Shown here: positions 9,720 to 18,753 of the stretch, piece by piece | How positions within the stretch are numbered: the first letter of the stretch is position 1 | Layout of the letters: every line of letters starts with the position of its first letter | NCBI RefSeq assembly: GCF_901482605.1 | Contig: NZ_LR590481.1 | Coordinates: forward strand, 2,046,001-2,110,000 | Length of the DNA stretch: 64,000 nucleotides | Source of the DNA: Hathewaya histolytica | GTDB lineage: Bacteria; Bacillota; Clostridia; Clostridiales; Clostridiaceae | Direction: 5' to 3' | Translations under genes and position numbers: made by a program | The notes under the pieces: model-generated | Seen by the model: only the letters and a program-made list of their open reading frames with translations | Database searches by the model: none | What the model was told of the DNA's origin: nothing

Positions 9720-10898
9720 TTACCATTCCCCAGCTATTTTTGATTCTTTATGATCTAAATCAAATTTTTCATTATTAAAATACTTTCCGCCTATTCCAAA
9801 AGTAGTATCAACATTAATCCATTGTTTCTTATCTTCAATATATACCTGATTCCATGAATGATTTACCCAGCTACGTCCATCAAATCCTTTTCCAGTTATT
9901 ATTCTTGTTTTAATATTATTTGCTCTACACATGACTACAAAAAGGGTTGAATAATCAAAACAAATACCCTCTTTAGAGTAAAAACTACTAATAGCACCAG
10001 ACTTTTTAGAAAAATCATTGTTTAATATCCTCTTAGCTTTATCATAATCATATGTTATATTTGAAGATATCCAAGAGTATATAGCATAAGACTTATTGTA
10101 TTTACCCACTTTATTTTCTGTTAACTTTTTACTAAAATTATCTATTTCTTCATTAGATTTGATTGCTTCCTCCAAAGTAACACCATTATAATATACTATT
10201 ACTTTCTTATTACTATTACTTTTTGTAGGTATAGTATTTTTTATCTCAGAGGTTTCTATCTTAAAAGAATCACTTAATATATTGGGTAAATTTTTGGCTA
10301 TGTCAGAATTTGATATAGGAACTAAGATCTTTTTAGACACGGTATCGTATAGCTCTGACTTTTCTAAATAAGAATTTAAATCTATCTTAGCCTTTAATAA
10401 ATTAAATGTAGATAAGTAATTAAAAATAAGACAAATAATGATAATATATGCAATAGCCCTAGGAATTTTAAATATAGCTCCTAAAATCCTTCTTGAAATA
10501 CTACTTCGATTCCTAGAAAACTTTTCTATAATATCAAATATAGGATAAAGTATTATTGAAAATATTCCTATAGCTACCCACTTTAAAATCATATATATTA
10601 TAAATACAATTAAAGGCATAACTACTAAATACATCATTGTCTGATTTTTATTTATAAATTTGAATAATTCACTATTAAAAAGCCAATCTAGTTCTAATCC
10701 CTTTATGAAATCACTTTTTAATACTATACTTTTAAAAAACTTTATACCTATAAAAATAGCTAGTGTAAATGATATACTACTTAACAACTTATTTATAGTA
10801 TCTTTTTGATCATTTGATCTATAGCTCATTAAAAATCCTTTTAGAATTGGTAAGAAAAATGCTAATATAAGTATTAAAGATATTGGATCTATAATCAT
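9720..10898 (-). CDS. Membrane protein with extracytoplasmic transglutaminase-like domain
   Basis: 392 residues. The N-terminal half has about four hydrophobic segments (residues 5-20, 40-58, 92-125, 145-168). The C-terminal part, from about residue 250, is a transglutaminase-like fold with an intact Cys-His-Asp triad: GICFDYSTLFVVMC, WVNHSWNQVY and WINVDTTFG. Such domains can be cysteine peptidases or transferases; the substrate is unknown. The start codon directly follows the recX stop codon (TAA ATG), so the gene is translationally coupled and part of the minus-strand run peptidase-recX-this gene. Confidence 0.8.
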   Translation of the reverse strand: MIIDPISLILILAFFLPILKGFLMSYRSNDQKDTINKLLSSISFTLAIFIGIKFFKSIVLKSDFIKGLELDWLFNSELFKFINKNQTMMYLVVMPLIVFIIYMILKWVAIGIFSIILYPIFDIIEKFSRNRSSISRRILGAIFKIPRAIAYIIIICLIFNYLSTFNLLKAKIDLNSYLEKSELYDTVSKKILVPISNSDIAKNLPNILSDSFKIETSEIKNTIPTKSNSNKKVIVYYNGVTLEEAIKSNEEIDNFSKKLTENKVGKYNKSYAIYSWISSNITYDYDKAKRILNNDFSKKSGAISSFYSKEGICFDYSTLFVVMCRANNIKTRIITGKGFDGRSWVNHSWNQVYIEDKKQWINVDTTFGIGGKYFNNEKFDLDHKESKIAGEW

Positions 10899-11543
10899 TT
10901 AGTCACCTGCTTTTACTATTTTATTTATTACGGATTTTATTTCATCAAAACCATATCCTCTCCTTAAAAGATAATCATTTAATTTCCTATTAATCTTAAA
11001 TGAATCATTTTCACTTTTAATAAGAGAATTATATTTTTTTAAAGCAACTTCATATAATACTTTATTTTTTTCTTCAGAGTCTATACTATATATTTTATCT
11101 AATACCAACTTTTCTTCTATGCCTTTTCTTAAAAGTTCATACTTTATTCTATTTTCTCCCCACTTTTTTAATTTTTCTTTAACAAATAATTCCACATATC
11201 TCTCGTCATTTATAAAGTCGTACTCTTTTAAAAAACATATAGTTCTATCGATTATACTTATTTCATATCCTTCTTCTTTTAATTTACCTACTACTTCTTT
11301 TTCAGTCTTATGAGATTTGCCCAAGTATCTAAGACTTCTACTTTTTGCCTTCATAAAATTATCTTCTGTAATTATACTTTGTAACTTTTCTTTATGAACT
11401 ACCTCGCCTTTTTTTATTCCTTCTATATATATAAGTTCCATGCTACAACCTATAAAGAATTCATCGTCTACATATATATTAACCCTTTCTTTATTAAACT
11501 TTTGAACTTCAATTTTAGTAATAATATTATTCAACTTCTTCAC
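10899..11543 (-). CDS. recX: Regulatory protein RecX
   Basis: 214 residues, usual length for RecX, with three tandem three-helix repeats visible as A.SRSLRYLGKSHKTEKEVV..L, FLKEYDFINDERYVELFVKEK and KWGENRIKYELLRKGIEE. RecX binds RecA filaments and limits strand exchange. The apparent start is GTG at 11543, inside the last codons of the upstream M16 peptidase gene (17-bp overlap). A TTG three codons later is also possible; the RBS is weak in both cases. No recA is adjacent. Confidence 0.88.
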   Translation of the reverse strand: MKKLNNIITKIEVQKFNKERVNIYVDDEFFIGCSMELIYIEGIKKGEVVHKEKLQSIITEDNFMKAKSRSLRYLGKSHKTEKEVVGKLKEEGYEISIIDRTICFLKEYDFINDERYVELFVKEKLKKWGENRIKYELLRKGIEEKLVLDKIYSIDSEEKNKVLYEVALKKYNSLIKSENDSFKINRKLNDYLLRRGYGFDEIKSVINKIVKAGD

Positions 11544-12786
11544 TCATTTCTGGTTTTAAAATATGTATAGTTGGATCTTTTAAAATTCTTCTTGCTATAT
11601 CATAAATATGGCCATTTTTTATCATTTCTAATCTTTTTACATCATTCATGAACTCATAAATACTCTCATCTTCCATAACCTGTATCAAAGCATAATGGCC
11701 TAATTCTTGTACATTCTCTACAGTAGATATTAAAGATGTTTTAAAAACTTTCTTAATAAGATTTAATGTATCACTATCAAATTTAATTTGTTCATTTTTA
11801 ATATCACTTATAGACTCATCTATATATTTTAAAGTATCTTCAACATTTTCCTCTTCTACAGCTGTGTATATATATAATGTTTTTATATTGTTTGAACAGT
11901 CCATATGAGTATATATATCATATGCAAGTCCCCTTTTCTCTCTAAGCTCCCTAAATAATATTGAATTTGAACTCTCTCCAAATCTATGGTTTAAAACTCT
12001 TAAGCTTAATTCTTCTTCTTTAGTTAAACCATAAAATGTATATAAATATACTATAGTACTTTGTTCTATATCCTTTTTATAAGATGTGAAGGTTACTTTT
12101 TTGTTATTTTCACTTTTAATATGAGGTTTACTTATAGTTTTATTTTCCCAAATAGAAAAATATTCTTTCACTAAGGCTTGTACCTCATTATGTTCAAATG
12201 ATGAAACTATTGAAATTACAGAATTATTTGGTACGTAATAATCCTTATAATAATTTATAAGTTTTGTTCTATTAAAACTTTTTATATGTTCCTCTGTACC
12301 TAGAACATCAATTCTCAATGGACTTTCAGAAAATGCTAATTCTTTTACTCTTTTAAAGCTTAATTCCTCTATATCATCCTTACTACTTCTTAATTCTGAT
12401 AAAATCACACCTCTTTCCTTCTCTATTTCTTTTTCTTTAAATTGTGAATTTATCAACATATCAGAAAGTAAGTCTAATGAATTTTCAAGTTCCTCTTTTA
12501 AGGCATCAATGGTGTACACTGTACAAGTATAATCTGTGTAAGCATTATATTCGCCACCTAAATTCTCAAGCTCGTTATTTAGCCCTTCATTATCCCTAAT
12601 ACTAGTTCCCTTAAAAAGCATATGCTCTATAAAGTGGCTAATTCCCTTTTGTTCTTTTGTTTCGTTTATTGCTCCAACCCCTACACCTAAATTTATAGAA
12701 ATTAACCCTGTATCTCTTTTTATAGTTACTATAGTTAATCCATTTTCTAATTTTATAATTTCTGAATTAAATACCTTGTCCTGCAT
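11527..12786 (-). CDS. M16 family zinc peptidase (insulinase/pitrilysin type)
   Basis: 419 residues. The inverted zinc motif HFIEH is intact (about residues 46-50), with the third ligand glutamate in EKERGVILSEL about 75 residues later. The second half carries the inactive-domain hallmark RELREKRGLAYDIYTH with the R..Y pair. This is the YmxG/MPP-like two-domain form common in Firmicutes, often located near pnp and sporulation genes. Here it leads a coupled minus-strand run with recX. RBS AAAGGAG, 7 nt spacing. Confidence 0.9.
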   Translation of the reverse strand: MQDKVFNSEIIKLENGLTIVTIKRDTGLISINLGVGVGAINETKEQKGISHFIEHMLFKGTSIRDNEGLNNELENLGGEYNAYTDYTCTVYTIDALKEELENSLDLLSDMLINSQFKEKEIEKERGVILSELRSSKDDIEELSFKRVKELAFSESPLRIDVLGTEEHIKSFNRTKLINYYKDYYVPNNSVISIVSSFEHNEVQALVKEYFSIWENKTISKPHIKSENNKKVTFTSYKKDIEQSTIVYLYTFYGLTKEEELSLRVLNHRFGESSNSILFRELREKRGLAYDIYTHMDCSNNIKTLYIYTAVEEENVEDTLKYIDESISDIKNEQIKFDSDTLNLIKKVFKTSLISTVENVQELGHYALIQVMEDESIYEFMNDVKRLEMIKNGHIYDIARRILKDPTIHILKPEMSEEVE

Positions 12787-12861
12787 CTATAATCTCCTTT
12801 AAGTTTATATCACTTTTATTTAAATTAACTGATTGTTTATTTTTATAACTATTTTATAAAA

Positions 12862-12902
12862 ATTAAAAGTATATTATCTCTAAAGGATAACATACTTTTA
12901 AT
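12862..12902 (-). terminator. Rho-independent terminator of the CNNM/CBS gene
   Basis: A 17-bp stem with one mismatch (arms 12862-12878 and 12886-12902) begins at the stop codon of the upstream minus-strand gene and is followed by a T-rich tract on that strand. Confidence 0.8.
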
Positions 12903-14194
12903 TATTTTTGTCTATTAAAATCTTTATTTATCAAAATCTTTTTAATCCGCTTGTCTTCTATATCTAATATAGTAAATTTAAATCCTTCTATTAATAAATT
13001 TTCTCCAACTTTAGGAAATCTACCAAGACTATCTAATATAAGACCACTTATAGTATCATAATTATCCTGTAGCTCACAACCTAATGATTCATTTAATTCG
13101 GAAATACTAACTCCACCATCTACCTCAAATTCATTTTCATCTTTAGCATATATGTCTTCTACATGCTCCTCATATTCGTCATAAATATTTCCGAATATCT
13201 CCTCAACTAAGTCTTCCATAGTCACTAGTCCTGCTGTACTGCCATATTCATCTATTACTATGCTCATATGAGTACCTTTAATCTGCATTTCTTTAAATAA
13301 TTGATCTATCTTAATATATCCCGTAACAAAAAAAGGTTCTCTAATTATATCTTTCATATAAAATTCTTCTTTTGTATCAAAGAAGTTAATTAAATCTTTT
13401 GCATATAGTATACCTACTATCCTATCTTGAGATTCTTCATAAATAGGTATTCTTGAACGTTTATTTTCCTTTACAAAGCTTAAAACCTCTTTAAAATCAG
13501 AGTTTAAATTTAAAGAAACCATATCAATTCTAGGAGTCATAACATCGAAAGCAGTTAAATCATCAAAGGTAAATATACTATTTATCATTTCTTTTTCTGT
13601 TTTACCAAATAGTCCTTTTTCTTCTCCTACGTCAATTAGCATTTTAATTTCTTCTTCTGTAATATTCTTATCTTCATCTTCTAATTTACCAAATAATAAT
13701 TTTATAAAAAAATTTGTACTATACGTAAGGGAATATACCAATGGTCTTGCTATTTTATCTAAAACATTTATAATTCTAATAGATTTATTTGCTATTTTTT
13801 CAGATTTTTTTAATCCAATTCTTTTAGGAATCAATTCCCCAAATAAAAGTGATATGTAAGAAATTATTAATGTTACTATTATAAAAGCTAGCCTTTGACT
13901 ATATATTATAAAAAAATCTATATTACTATTTTTAAAAACTCTTTCAAAGATTTTCACTAATACTACCGTAGCAGATGCTGATGTAAAAAAACTAGCTAAA
14001 GTAACTCCTACCTGTATTGTTGCCAAAAATTTACTAGGTTCCTTTAATATTTTTAGTAGTTGAATAGATTTTTTATCTCCGTCTTCTGCTCTTTTTTGCA
14101 GAGAAAGTTCATTTAAAGATATTATACTTATTTCTGCTGCCGCAAAAAAACCGTTTACTCCTATTAAAAGTATTATTATAAGTAAATCTTTCAT
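12902..14194 (-). CDS. CNNM/HlyC-CorC family membrane protein with CBS pair
   Basis: 430 residues in the order DUF21/CNNM transmembrane domain (about 1-190, four hydrophobic segments), CBS pair (about 210-330; FDVMTPRIDMVSL and GTHMSIVIDEYGSTAGLVT), and a C-terminal CorC_HlyC domain (about 345-425). CNNM proteins are linked to Mg2+ or other divalent cation transport, sensed through nucleotide binding to the CBS pair; the older name 'hemolysin' is not a functional statement. RBS AGGTGG is 9 nt from ATG. It appears to be a monocistronic unit closed by its own terminator. Confidence 0.88.
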   Translation of the reverse strand: MKDLLIIILLIGVNGFFAAAEISIISLNELSLQKRAEDGDKKSIQLLKILKEPSKFLATIQVGVTLASFFTSASATVVLVKIFERVFKNSNIDFFIIYSQRLAFIIVTLIISYISLLFGELIPKRIGLKKSEKIANKSIRIINVLDKIARPLVYSLTYSTNFFIKLLFGKLEDEDKNITEEEIKMLIDVGEEKGLFGKTEKEMINSIFTFDDLTAFDVMTPRIDMVSLNLNSDFKEVLSFVKENKRSRIPIYEESQDRIVGILYAKDLINFFDTKEEFYMKDIIREPFFVTGYIKIDQLFKEMQIKGTHMSIVIDEYGSTAGLVTMEDLVEEIFGNIYDEYEEHVEDIYAKDENEFEVDGGVSISELNESLGCELQDNYDTISGLILDSLGRFPKVGENLLIEGFKFTILDIEDKRIKKILINKDFNRQK

Positions 14195-14262
14195 ATTAAT
14201 TCACCACCTAATAAGAGTTAGATTCCCTATTAGTTTGTGCTATTTATAAAATTTTACGCATT

Positions 14263-15102
14263 CTATTTTAAAATTCTAAGATTTTTCATACTTAAATCAA
14301 AAGCCTTGTAAGAGTGAGTTAAATATCCTGATGATATATAATCTACACCAGTATTTGCAATACTCTTTATAGTATCTAAAGTTACATTTCCAGAAACTTC
14401 AACTTCTGCTTTCCCATCTATTATTTTCAAAGCCTCTTTTATTGTATCTACATTCATATTATCAAGCATTATAATATCTGCCTCTGCATATAGAGCTTCC
14501 TTTACTTCTTCTAAATTCTCAACTTCTACTTCTATTTTTCTTACAAAAGGAGCATATTCCCTAGCTCTTTCAATAGCTTCTTTTATTCCACCAGCTGCAT
14601 CTATATGATTATCTTTTATCAAAACTCCATCGCTTAAGTTAAACCTATGGTTATATCCTCCCCCAACTCTAACTGCGTATTTTTCTAGAATTCTTAAATT
14701 AGGAGTTGTCTTTCTTGTATCCAGTAACTTTACCTTAGTTCCTTCTAACTTATCTACGAATTTCCTTGTTAAACTTGCTATACCACTTAATCTTTGAAGT
14801 AAGTTTAAAGAAACTCTTTCCCCTAATAAAACCTTTCTTGTTCTCCCCTTTACTATGCCTATAACTTGTCCCTTATTAACCTTTTCTCCTTCTGATATAA
14901 AAAACTCAACATCTACTTCCCCAACTATACTATAAACCCTTTTAAACACTTCAATCCCAGCAATAATTCCTTCCTCTTTTGCAATTAAATCTACACTACA
15001 AAAACTCTCTTCCGAAATTATCCCCTCTGTAGTTACATCTCCAAAACTTATATCTTCACTTAAAGCATCTTTTATAATTTTATCTATAATAAACCAATTC
15101 AT
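14263..15102 (-). CDS. nadC: Nicotinate-nucleotide pyrophosphorylase (carboxylating)
   Basis: 279 residues. QPRTase converts quinolinate and PRPP to nicotinate mononucleotide, the third step of de novo NAD synthesis. Family motifs are LNLLQRLSGIASLT, the substrate-binding LDTRKTTPNLR, and VGGGYNHRFNLSDGVLIKDNH. It is the last gene of the nadA-nadB-nadC operon; its start overlaps the nadB end by 23 bp, indicating coupling. RBS GGAGGG precedes ATG. Confidence 0.96.
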   Translation of the reverse strand: MNWFIIDKIIKDALSEDISFGDVTTEGIISEESFCSVDLIAKEEGIIAGIEVFKRVYSIVGEVDVEFFISEGEKVNKGQVIGIVKGRTRKVLLGERVSLNLLQRLSGIASLTRKFVDKLEGTKVKLLDTRKTTPNLRILEKYAVRVGGGYNHRFNLSDGVLIKDNHIDAAGGIKEAIERAREYAPFVRKIEVEVENLEEVKEALYAEADIIMLDNMNVDTIKEALKIIDGKAEVEVSGNVTLDTIKSIANTGVDYISSGYLTHSYKAFDLSMKNLRILK

Positions 15103-16408
15103 CTTGAATATCCCTCCTAACTTCTTTTATTTTTTCTATAGCTAGTTTTGTATTTTTTTTATCCTCTTTAATTGCTTCTTCGTAAGAATATTTACATAGA
15201 AAATTTTTTATATGACTTATAAAATTAACCATATCCGTTTTGCACATATTTTTATTTATAAATTCTGCGCCTCTTTTAGAAAATACTAATGCTTCTAAAA
15301 GAGAGTTGCTAGCTAGCCTATTTTCTCCATGTACTCCAGTACAACTACATTCACCACAAGAAAATAAATTTTTCATAGATGTTCTAGTATAAGAGTCTAC
15401 ATTTATCCCTCCCATAAAATAATGTTGCACCGGTGTAACTCTAACTTTTTCTTTGGTTATATCAATTCCTTTTTCTAAGCAACCACTATATATACCAGGA
15501 AATCTAGACTTAATAAAATCTTCCCCTAGGTGGGTTACATCCAGTAAAACGTAGGGAACCCTAGTATTCTTTTCTTCCTCTAAAATAGCCTTTGTTAAAA
15601 TATTTCTAGGAAGCAATTCGCACGCAAACTTTTCATTGTTAATATTTACAAGTTTTCCTCCCTCACCTCGTAGCGATTCCGAAATTAAAAATTTCTTTCC
15701 TTCACTTTGTTCATACAATGCTGTTGGATGAAATTGTATAAACCCTATATCACATAAATCTATATTATGTTTAATTGCCAAAGCTAATCCTATCCCTGTT
15801 AAATTTCTTTGATTAGTTGAGTTTTTAAATAAACCACCTATACCACCTGATGCAAGTACTGTATAATTACTATAAATCCTGATTATCTCTTTTTTATTAT
15901 TTAAAATTCCTGTTGCCCCGTAACATTTATTATTCATAGAAATTAAATCTATAATATTTACATTTTCCAATATTTTAATGTTATCTCTATTTTTCGCTTC
16001 TCTTATTAAGGTATCGGTAACAATTTCTCCTGTTTTATCTTTACAATGCACTATTCTAAAATCACTATGTGCACCCTCTTTTGTATAATCTAATTTACCC
16101 TCACTTCTATCAAAGGGAACTCCATAACTTAATAGATTATCTATATTATTTTCTGATTCTTCTATCATAATCCTAACATTATCAATATTATTTTTGTAAA
16201 GCCCTGCTTTCATAGTATCCTCAAAATAAGCCTCTGTATCGTTAAAATCTCTTCTTTTTGAAATTCCTCCTTGAGCTAGATAAGAATTACATTCTCTTAA
16301 ATCACCTTTACTTACTATGGTAACTTTAATCTTCTTATCTAAGTTTAAAGCAAAATATAATCCAGCAACTCCAGAACCTATTATTAAGACTTCTGTTTCC
16401 TTAATCAT
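15080..16408 (-). CDS. nadB: L-aspartate oxidase
   Basis: 442 residues. This flavoprotein oxidises aspartate to iminoaspartate for quinolinate synthesis. The Rossmann FAD motif IIGSGVAGLYFAL is at the N-terminus, followed by NSYLAQGGIS and the active-site region HPTALYE and SESLRGEGG. A conserved C-terminal FAD-binding segment is visible at GECSCTGVHGENRLASNSLLE. At 442 residues it lacks much of the C-terminal helical domain of the roughly 540-residue E. coli enzyme; this shorter form is common in clostridia. It is the middle gene of nadABC, 20 bases after nadA. RBS AGAGGAT. Confidence 0.95.
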   Translation of the reverse strand: MIKETEVLIIGSGVAGLYFALNLDKKIKVTIVSKGDLRECNSYLAQGGISKRRDFNDTEAYFEDTMKAGLYKNNIDNVRIMIEESENNIDNLLSYGVPFDRSEGKLDYTKEGAHSDFRIVHCKDKTGEIVTDTLIREAKNRDNIKILENVNIIDLISMNNKCYGATGILNNKKEIIRIYSNYTVLASGGIGGLFKNSTNQRNLTGIGLALAIKHNIDLCDIGFIQFHPTALYEQSEGKKFLISESLRGEGGKLVNINNEKFACELLPRNILTKAILEEEKNTRVPYVLLDVTHLGEDFIKSRFPGIYSGCLEKGIDITKEKVRVTPVQHYFMGGINVDSYTRTSMKNLFSCGECSCTGVHGENRLASNSLLEALVFSKRGAEFINKNMCKTDMVNFISHIKNFLCKYSYEEAIKEDKKNTKLAIEKIKEVRRDIQDELVYYR

Positions 16409-16428
16409 AATATCCTCTACCCCATTTA

Positions 16429-17331
16429 TTATCCTAATCTATGCATGTTTTCTAATGCACTATATGCTCTTTTTCTAATATATTCATCTACAGTTATTTC
16501 CCCCTCCATATGTAAGAGACAGTTATATACTCTTTCTAAAGTAGTTATCTTCATGCTATTACACCTCATATTTAAACTATAGAAAACTTTATCTTTATTA
16601 TTTTTATTTAGTTGATGAATAACCCCCTCATCAGTTACTATTAAATACTTTTTACTTTTGCATTCAGTACCATATTTTATGATTCCAGCAGTACTTCCTA
16701 CATAATGAGCCATATCCCTTACTTCTTTCCTGCACTCTGGATGAGCTAAAATTACAATATCCTCTCCATATTTATTTTTCGCATCTATAATATCTTTAGG
16801 TTCTATATGGTCATGAATATTGCAACATCCGTGCCATAATATAATTTTCTTATCCTTAACTTTCTCAGCAACATAAGATCCTAAATTTTTATCTGGAACA
16901 AATATAATCTCATCTGATTCTAAATTATTTATTATACTAAGTGCAGAAGATGACGTACAACAAACATCGGAACAAGCTTTAACTTCAGCAGATGAGTTAA
17001 CATAGCAAACAACTTTAGCATTGGGATGATTTTTTTTCATCTCTTCTATACCCTCTTTGTCTGCCATTAAAGCCATACAACATAGTGCATCTTCATGAGT
17101 TAAAAGAACTCTTTTTTCTGGTGACAAAATTTTAGCTCCCTCTGCCATAAATTTAACACCACAAAATACAATTACATCAGCATCTGTCTCTTTACCTACT
17201 TTACTCAAATAATATGAATCCCCAACATAATCCGCAATATCCTGTATATCTGGATTTTGGTAATAATGCGCCAATATAATAGCATTTCTCTCTTTTTTTA
17301 GTCTTAAAATTTCTTCTCTTATATCCCTCAT
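16429..17331 (-). CDS. nadA: Quinolinate synthase
   Basis: 300 residues, standard length for the shorter Firmicutes form. NadA condenses iminoaspartate and dihydroxyacetone phosphate to quinolinate using a 4Fe-4S cluster. The three cluster cysteines are probably in ALCCMALM (about residue 83), SDVCCTSSSA (about 120) and HPECRKEV (about 200). The motif AHYYQNPDIQDIADYVGDS at the N-terminus is diagnostic. It is the first gene of nadABC and lies directly behind a 28-bp palindrome interpreted as a NiaR operator. RBS GAGGTG. Confidence 0.96.
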   Translation of the reverse strand: MRDIREEILRLKKERNAIILAHYYQNPDIQDIADYVGDSYYLSKVGKETDADVIVFCGVKFMAEGAKILSPEKRVLLTHEDALCCMALMADKEGIEEMKKNHPNAKVVCYVNSSAEVKACSDVCCTSSSALSIINNLESDEIIFVPDKNLGSYVAEKVKDKKIILWHGCCNIHDHIEPKDIIDAKNKYGEDIVILAHPECRKEVRDMAHYVGSTAGIIKYGTECKSKKYLIVTDEGVIHQLNKNNKDKVFYSLNMRCNSMKITTLERVYNCLLHMEGEITVDEYIRKRAYSALENMHRLG

Positions 17332-17351
17332 ATTACACCTCGTTATTTTTC

Positions 17352-17379
17352 TTTCACAGGTGTATATACACCTGTGAAA
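17352..17379. promoter_or_regulatory. Perfect 28-bp palindrome upstream of nadABC, probable NiaR operator
   Basis: Each 14-base half reads TTTCACAGGTGTAT and its exact reverse complement. It sits 20 bases upstream of the nadA start codon. The core ACAGGTGT/ACACCTGT fits the general shape of sites for NiaR (YrxA), the niacin-responsive repressor of Firmicutes nad operons. Family assignment is from recollection of the motif; the palindrome itself is read directly. No niaR gene is in the window. Confidence 0.75.
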
Positions 17380-17458
17380 ATAATGTTATCACTATGTTCT
17401 TATTAAATCAATAAAAATTTACTTTTGACTAATAATAAATATTATATTAAAATTTTAT

Positions 17459-17502
17459 AGGACAGTTCGCAATATCCTGTCTTTAAATAAAACTACGGAG
17501 GG
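17459..17502 (+). ncRNA. preQ1-I riboswitch
   Basis: Stem GACAG/CTGTC encloses the loop TTCGCAATATC, nearly the canonical preQ1-I loop, followed by an A-rich tail (TTTAAATAAAACTA) that runs into the Shine-Dalgarno GGAGGG of queT. In this class the tail docks in the stem minor groove on preQ1 binding. Because the Shine-Dalgarno immediately follows the tail, control is probably translational: preQ1 binding should lower queT translation. Confidence 0.92.
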
Positions 17503-17508
17503 ATTATT

Positions 17509-18060
17509 ATGTTAAAAAATTCAAAGGAGGCGTCTAAGAACATCGTGAAAGAAAAGCACAATAGTAAATCTAAGACGCAAAAAATTACTTTTGCAGCTTT
17601 ACTAGCTGCTATCTATGCTGCCTTAACTTTAGCTTTAAGCTTTTTAAGTTACGGTCCAGTTCAGTTTAGAATCGCGGAGGGATTAACAGTTTTACCTTAT
17701 TTCTCACCCTACGCAATTTATGGGCTTTTTATAGGATGTATTGCATCTAATATTATAAGTCCAATGGGTATACCAGATCTAATTTTTGGTTCTATAGCTA
17801 CACTTATAGCAGCTATTCTAACTTATTATATAGGTAGAAGTAACTTAAAATATAAAAAAGTTCTTGCTCCCTTACCTTCAGTTTTAATAAATGCTATTAT
17901 AATAGGAACTATGCTAAAAATATTATATGTGAAAGATATGCCCCTTTACTTAAACATGATATACGTAGGCGTTGGCCAACTTGTATGTTGTTATGGACTT
18001 GGTCTACCCTTAATGTCAATAATTGAGAAAAATAAATCTCTAAATAAGATATTAAAATAA
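17509..18060 (+). CDS. queT: Queuosine precursor transporter QueT (ECF S component)
   Basis: 183 residues with five to six membrane segments. The conserved FGPVQFRIAEGLTVLPYFSP-like block is present (here YGPVQFRIAEGLTVLPYFSP), characteristic of QueT/COG4708 S components that capture preQ1 or related deazapurines for an energy-coupling factor transporter. The basic N-terminus of about 25 residues is longer than usual. The preQ1-I riboswitch just upstream independently supports the substrate. No ECF A/T subunits are in the window, so it must share a common module. Confidence 0.93.
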   Translation: MLKNSKEASKNIVKEKHNSKSKTQKITFAALLAAIYAALTLALSFLSYGPVQFRIAEGLTVLPYFSPYAIYGLFIGCIASNIISPMGIPDLIFGSIATLIAAILTYYIGRSNLKYKKVLAPLPSVLINAIIIGTMLKILYVKDMPLYLNMIYVGVGQLVCCYGLGLPLMSIIEKNKSLNKILK

Positions 18061-18067
18061 GGATAAT

Positions 18068-18108
18068 AAAGCTTAGAAACTATTTAGTTTCTAAGCTTTT
18101 ATTTTTTT
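18068..18108 (+). terminator. Rho-independent terminator of queT
   Basis: A near-perfect 15-bp stem with arms AAAGCTTAGAAACTA (18068-18082) and its complement (18085-18099), followed by a T-rich tract. It starts 8 bases after the queT stop codon. Confidence 0.88.
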
Positions 18109-18172
18109 ATTTATAATTTCTTTTTTATTCTCATAGTATTAATTAAATAGATATTGAAAAGGATTTGATTTA

Positions 18173-18475
18173 ATGAATAAAAAGTTTAAAAAACTACTAA
18201 TTATACTAATTATACTTTTAATATTAGAAATCCTTATTATATTTTTAAATGAAAAACTACAGTATAGAACTTCTTCATATATAAACATAAAACATAAATT
18301 TTATAAAATAACAAATGAAGTTAAATATTAGATTAATATTGTAAAAGATTCAGTATTAGTAATATATTTACTGTTTACCATAATTATAGTAATCATTAGT
18401 GTAAAATTCACTACTGTAAATTTCGCTCTATATATGTTAAAATATAATTCATATAAAGAAAATCTTGTTCATTAA
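18173..18475 (+). pseudogene. Small two-segment membrane protein interrupted by in-frame TAG
   Basis: ATG at 18173, preceded by AAAAGGA, opens a 52-residue ORF (MNKKFKKLLIILIILLILE...) with one membrane helix that stops at TAG (18329-18331). The same frame continues without another stop for 47 codons to TAA at 18473, and this second part holds another membrane helix (VLVIYLLFTIIIVIISV). The two parts would make a 100-codon protein with two membrane segments. I read this as a gene recently broken by an amber mutation, or possibly a TAG readthrough product. If only the first part is made it is a 52-residue single-pass protein. No family recognised. It lies between queT and rnfC. Confidence 0.5.
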
Positions 18476-18554
18476 TGTAAAAATATCTGTAATTATATCA
18501 ATAATAAATTGAATTTTTTTAAAATACATTAAATTCATCTAATTAAAACAAATA

Positions 18555-18607
18555 TTTCATGTAAATTAGAAAATTTATTTTTTAACAATTTTTCTACCTA
18601 CATGAAA
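18555..18607 (+). repeat. Imperfect inverted repeat in the rnf leader region
   Basis: TTTCATGTA..AGAAAA and TTTTCT..TACATGAAA pair with a small internal mismatch around a 15-nt loop. A second short hairpin, TTCTAAT/ATTAGAA at 18722-18740, abuts the rnfC Shine-Dalgarno. Neither has a terminator-like T-run. Possible leader structure or operator; function unknown. Confidence 0.4.
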
Positions 18608-18753
18608 TTAATAATAAAATTAATTCTATAAAAACAACTTTATTTTAACTATTGATTTTATTTTACATACCTAACTTTATGCGTAAGGCATGTATTAATT
18701 TATAATAATATAAATTTAATTTTCTAATCCAATATTAGAAGGGGAGTAATAAA

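Noticed and set aside
18581-18590. Half of a Rex-type operator (TTAACAA) upstream of rnf
   Set aside because: The other half-site is missing, and AT-rich leaders give such matches often.
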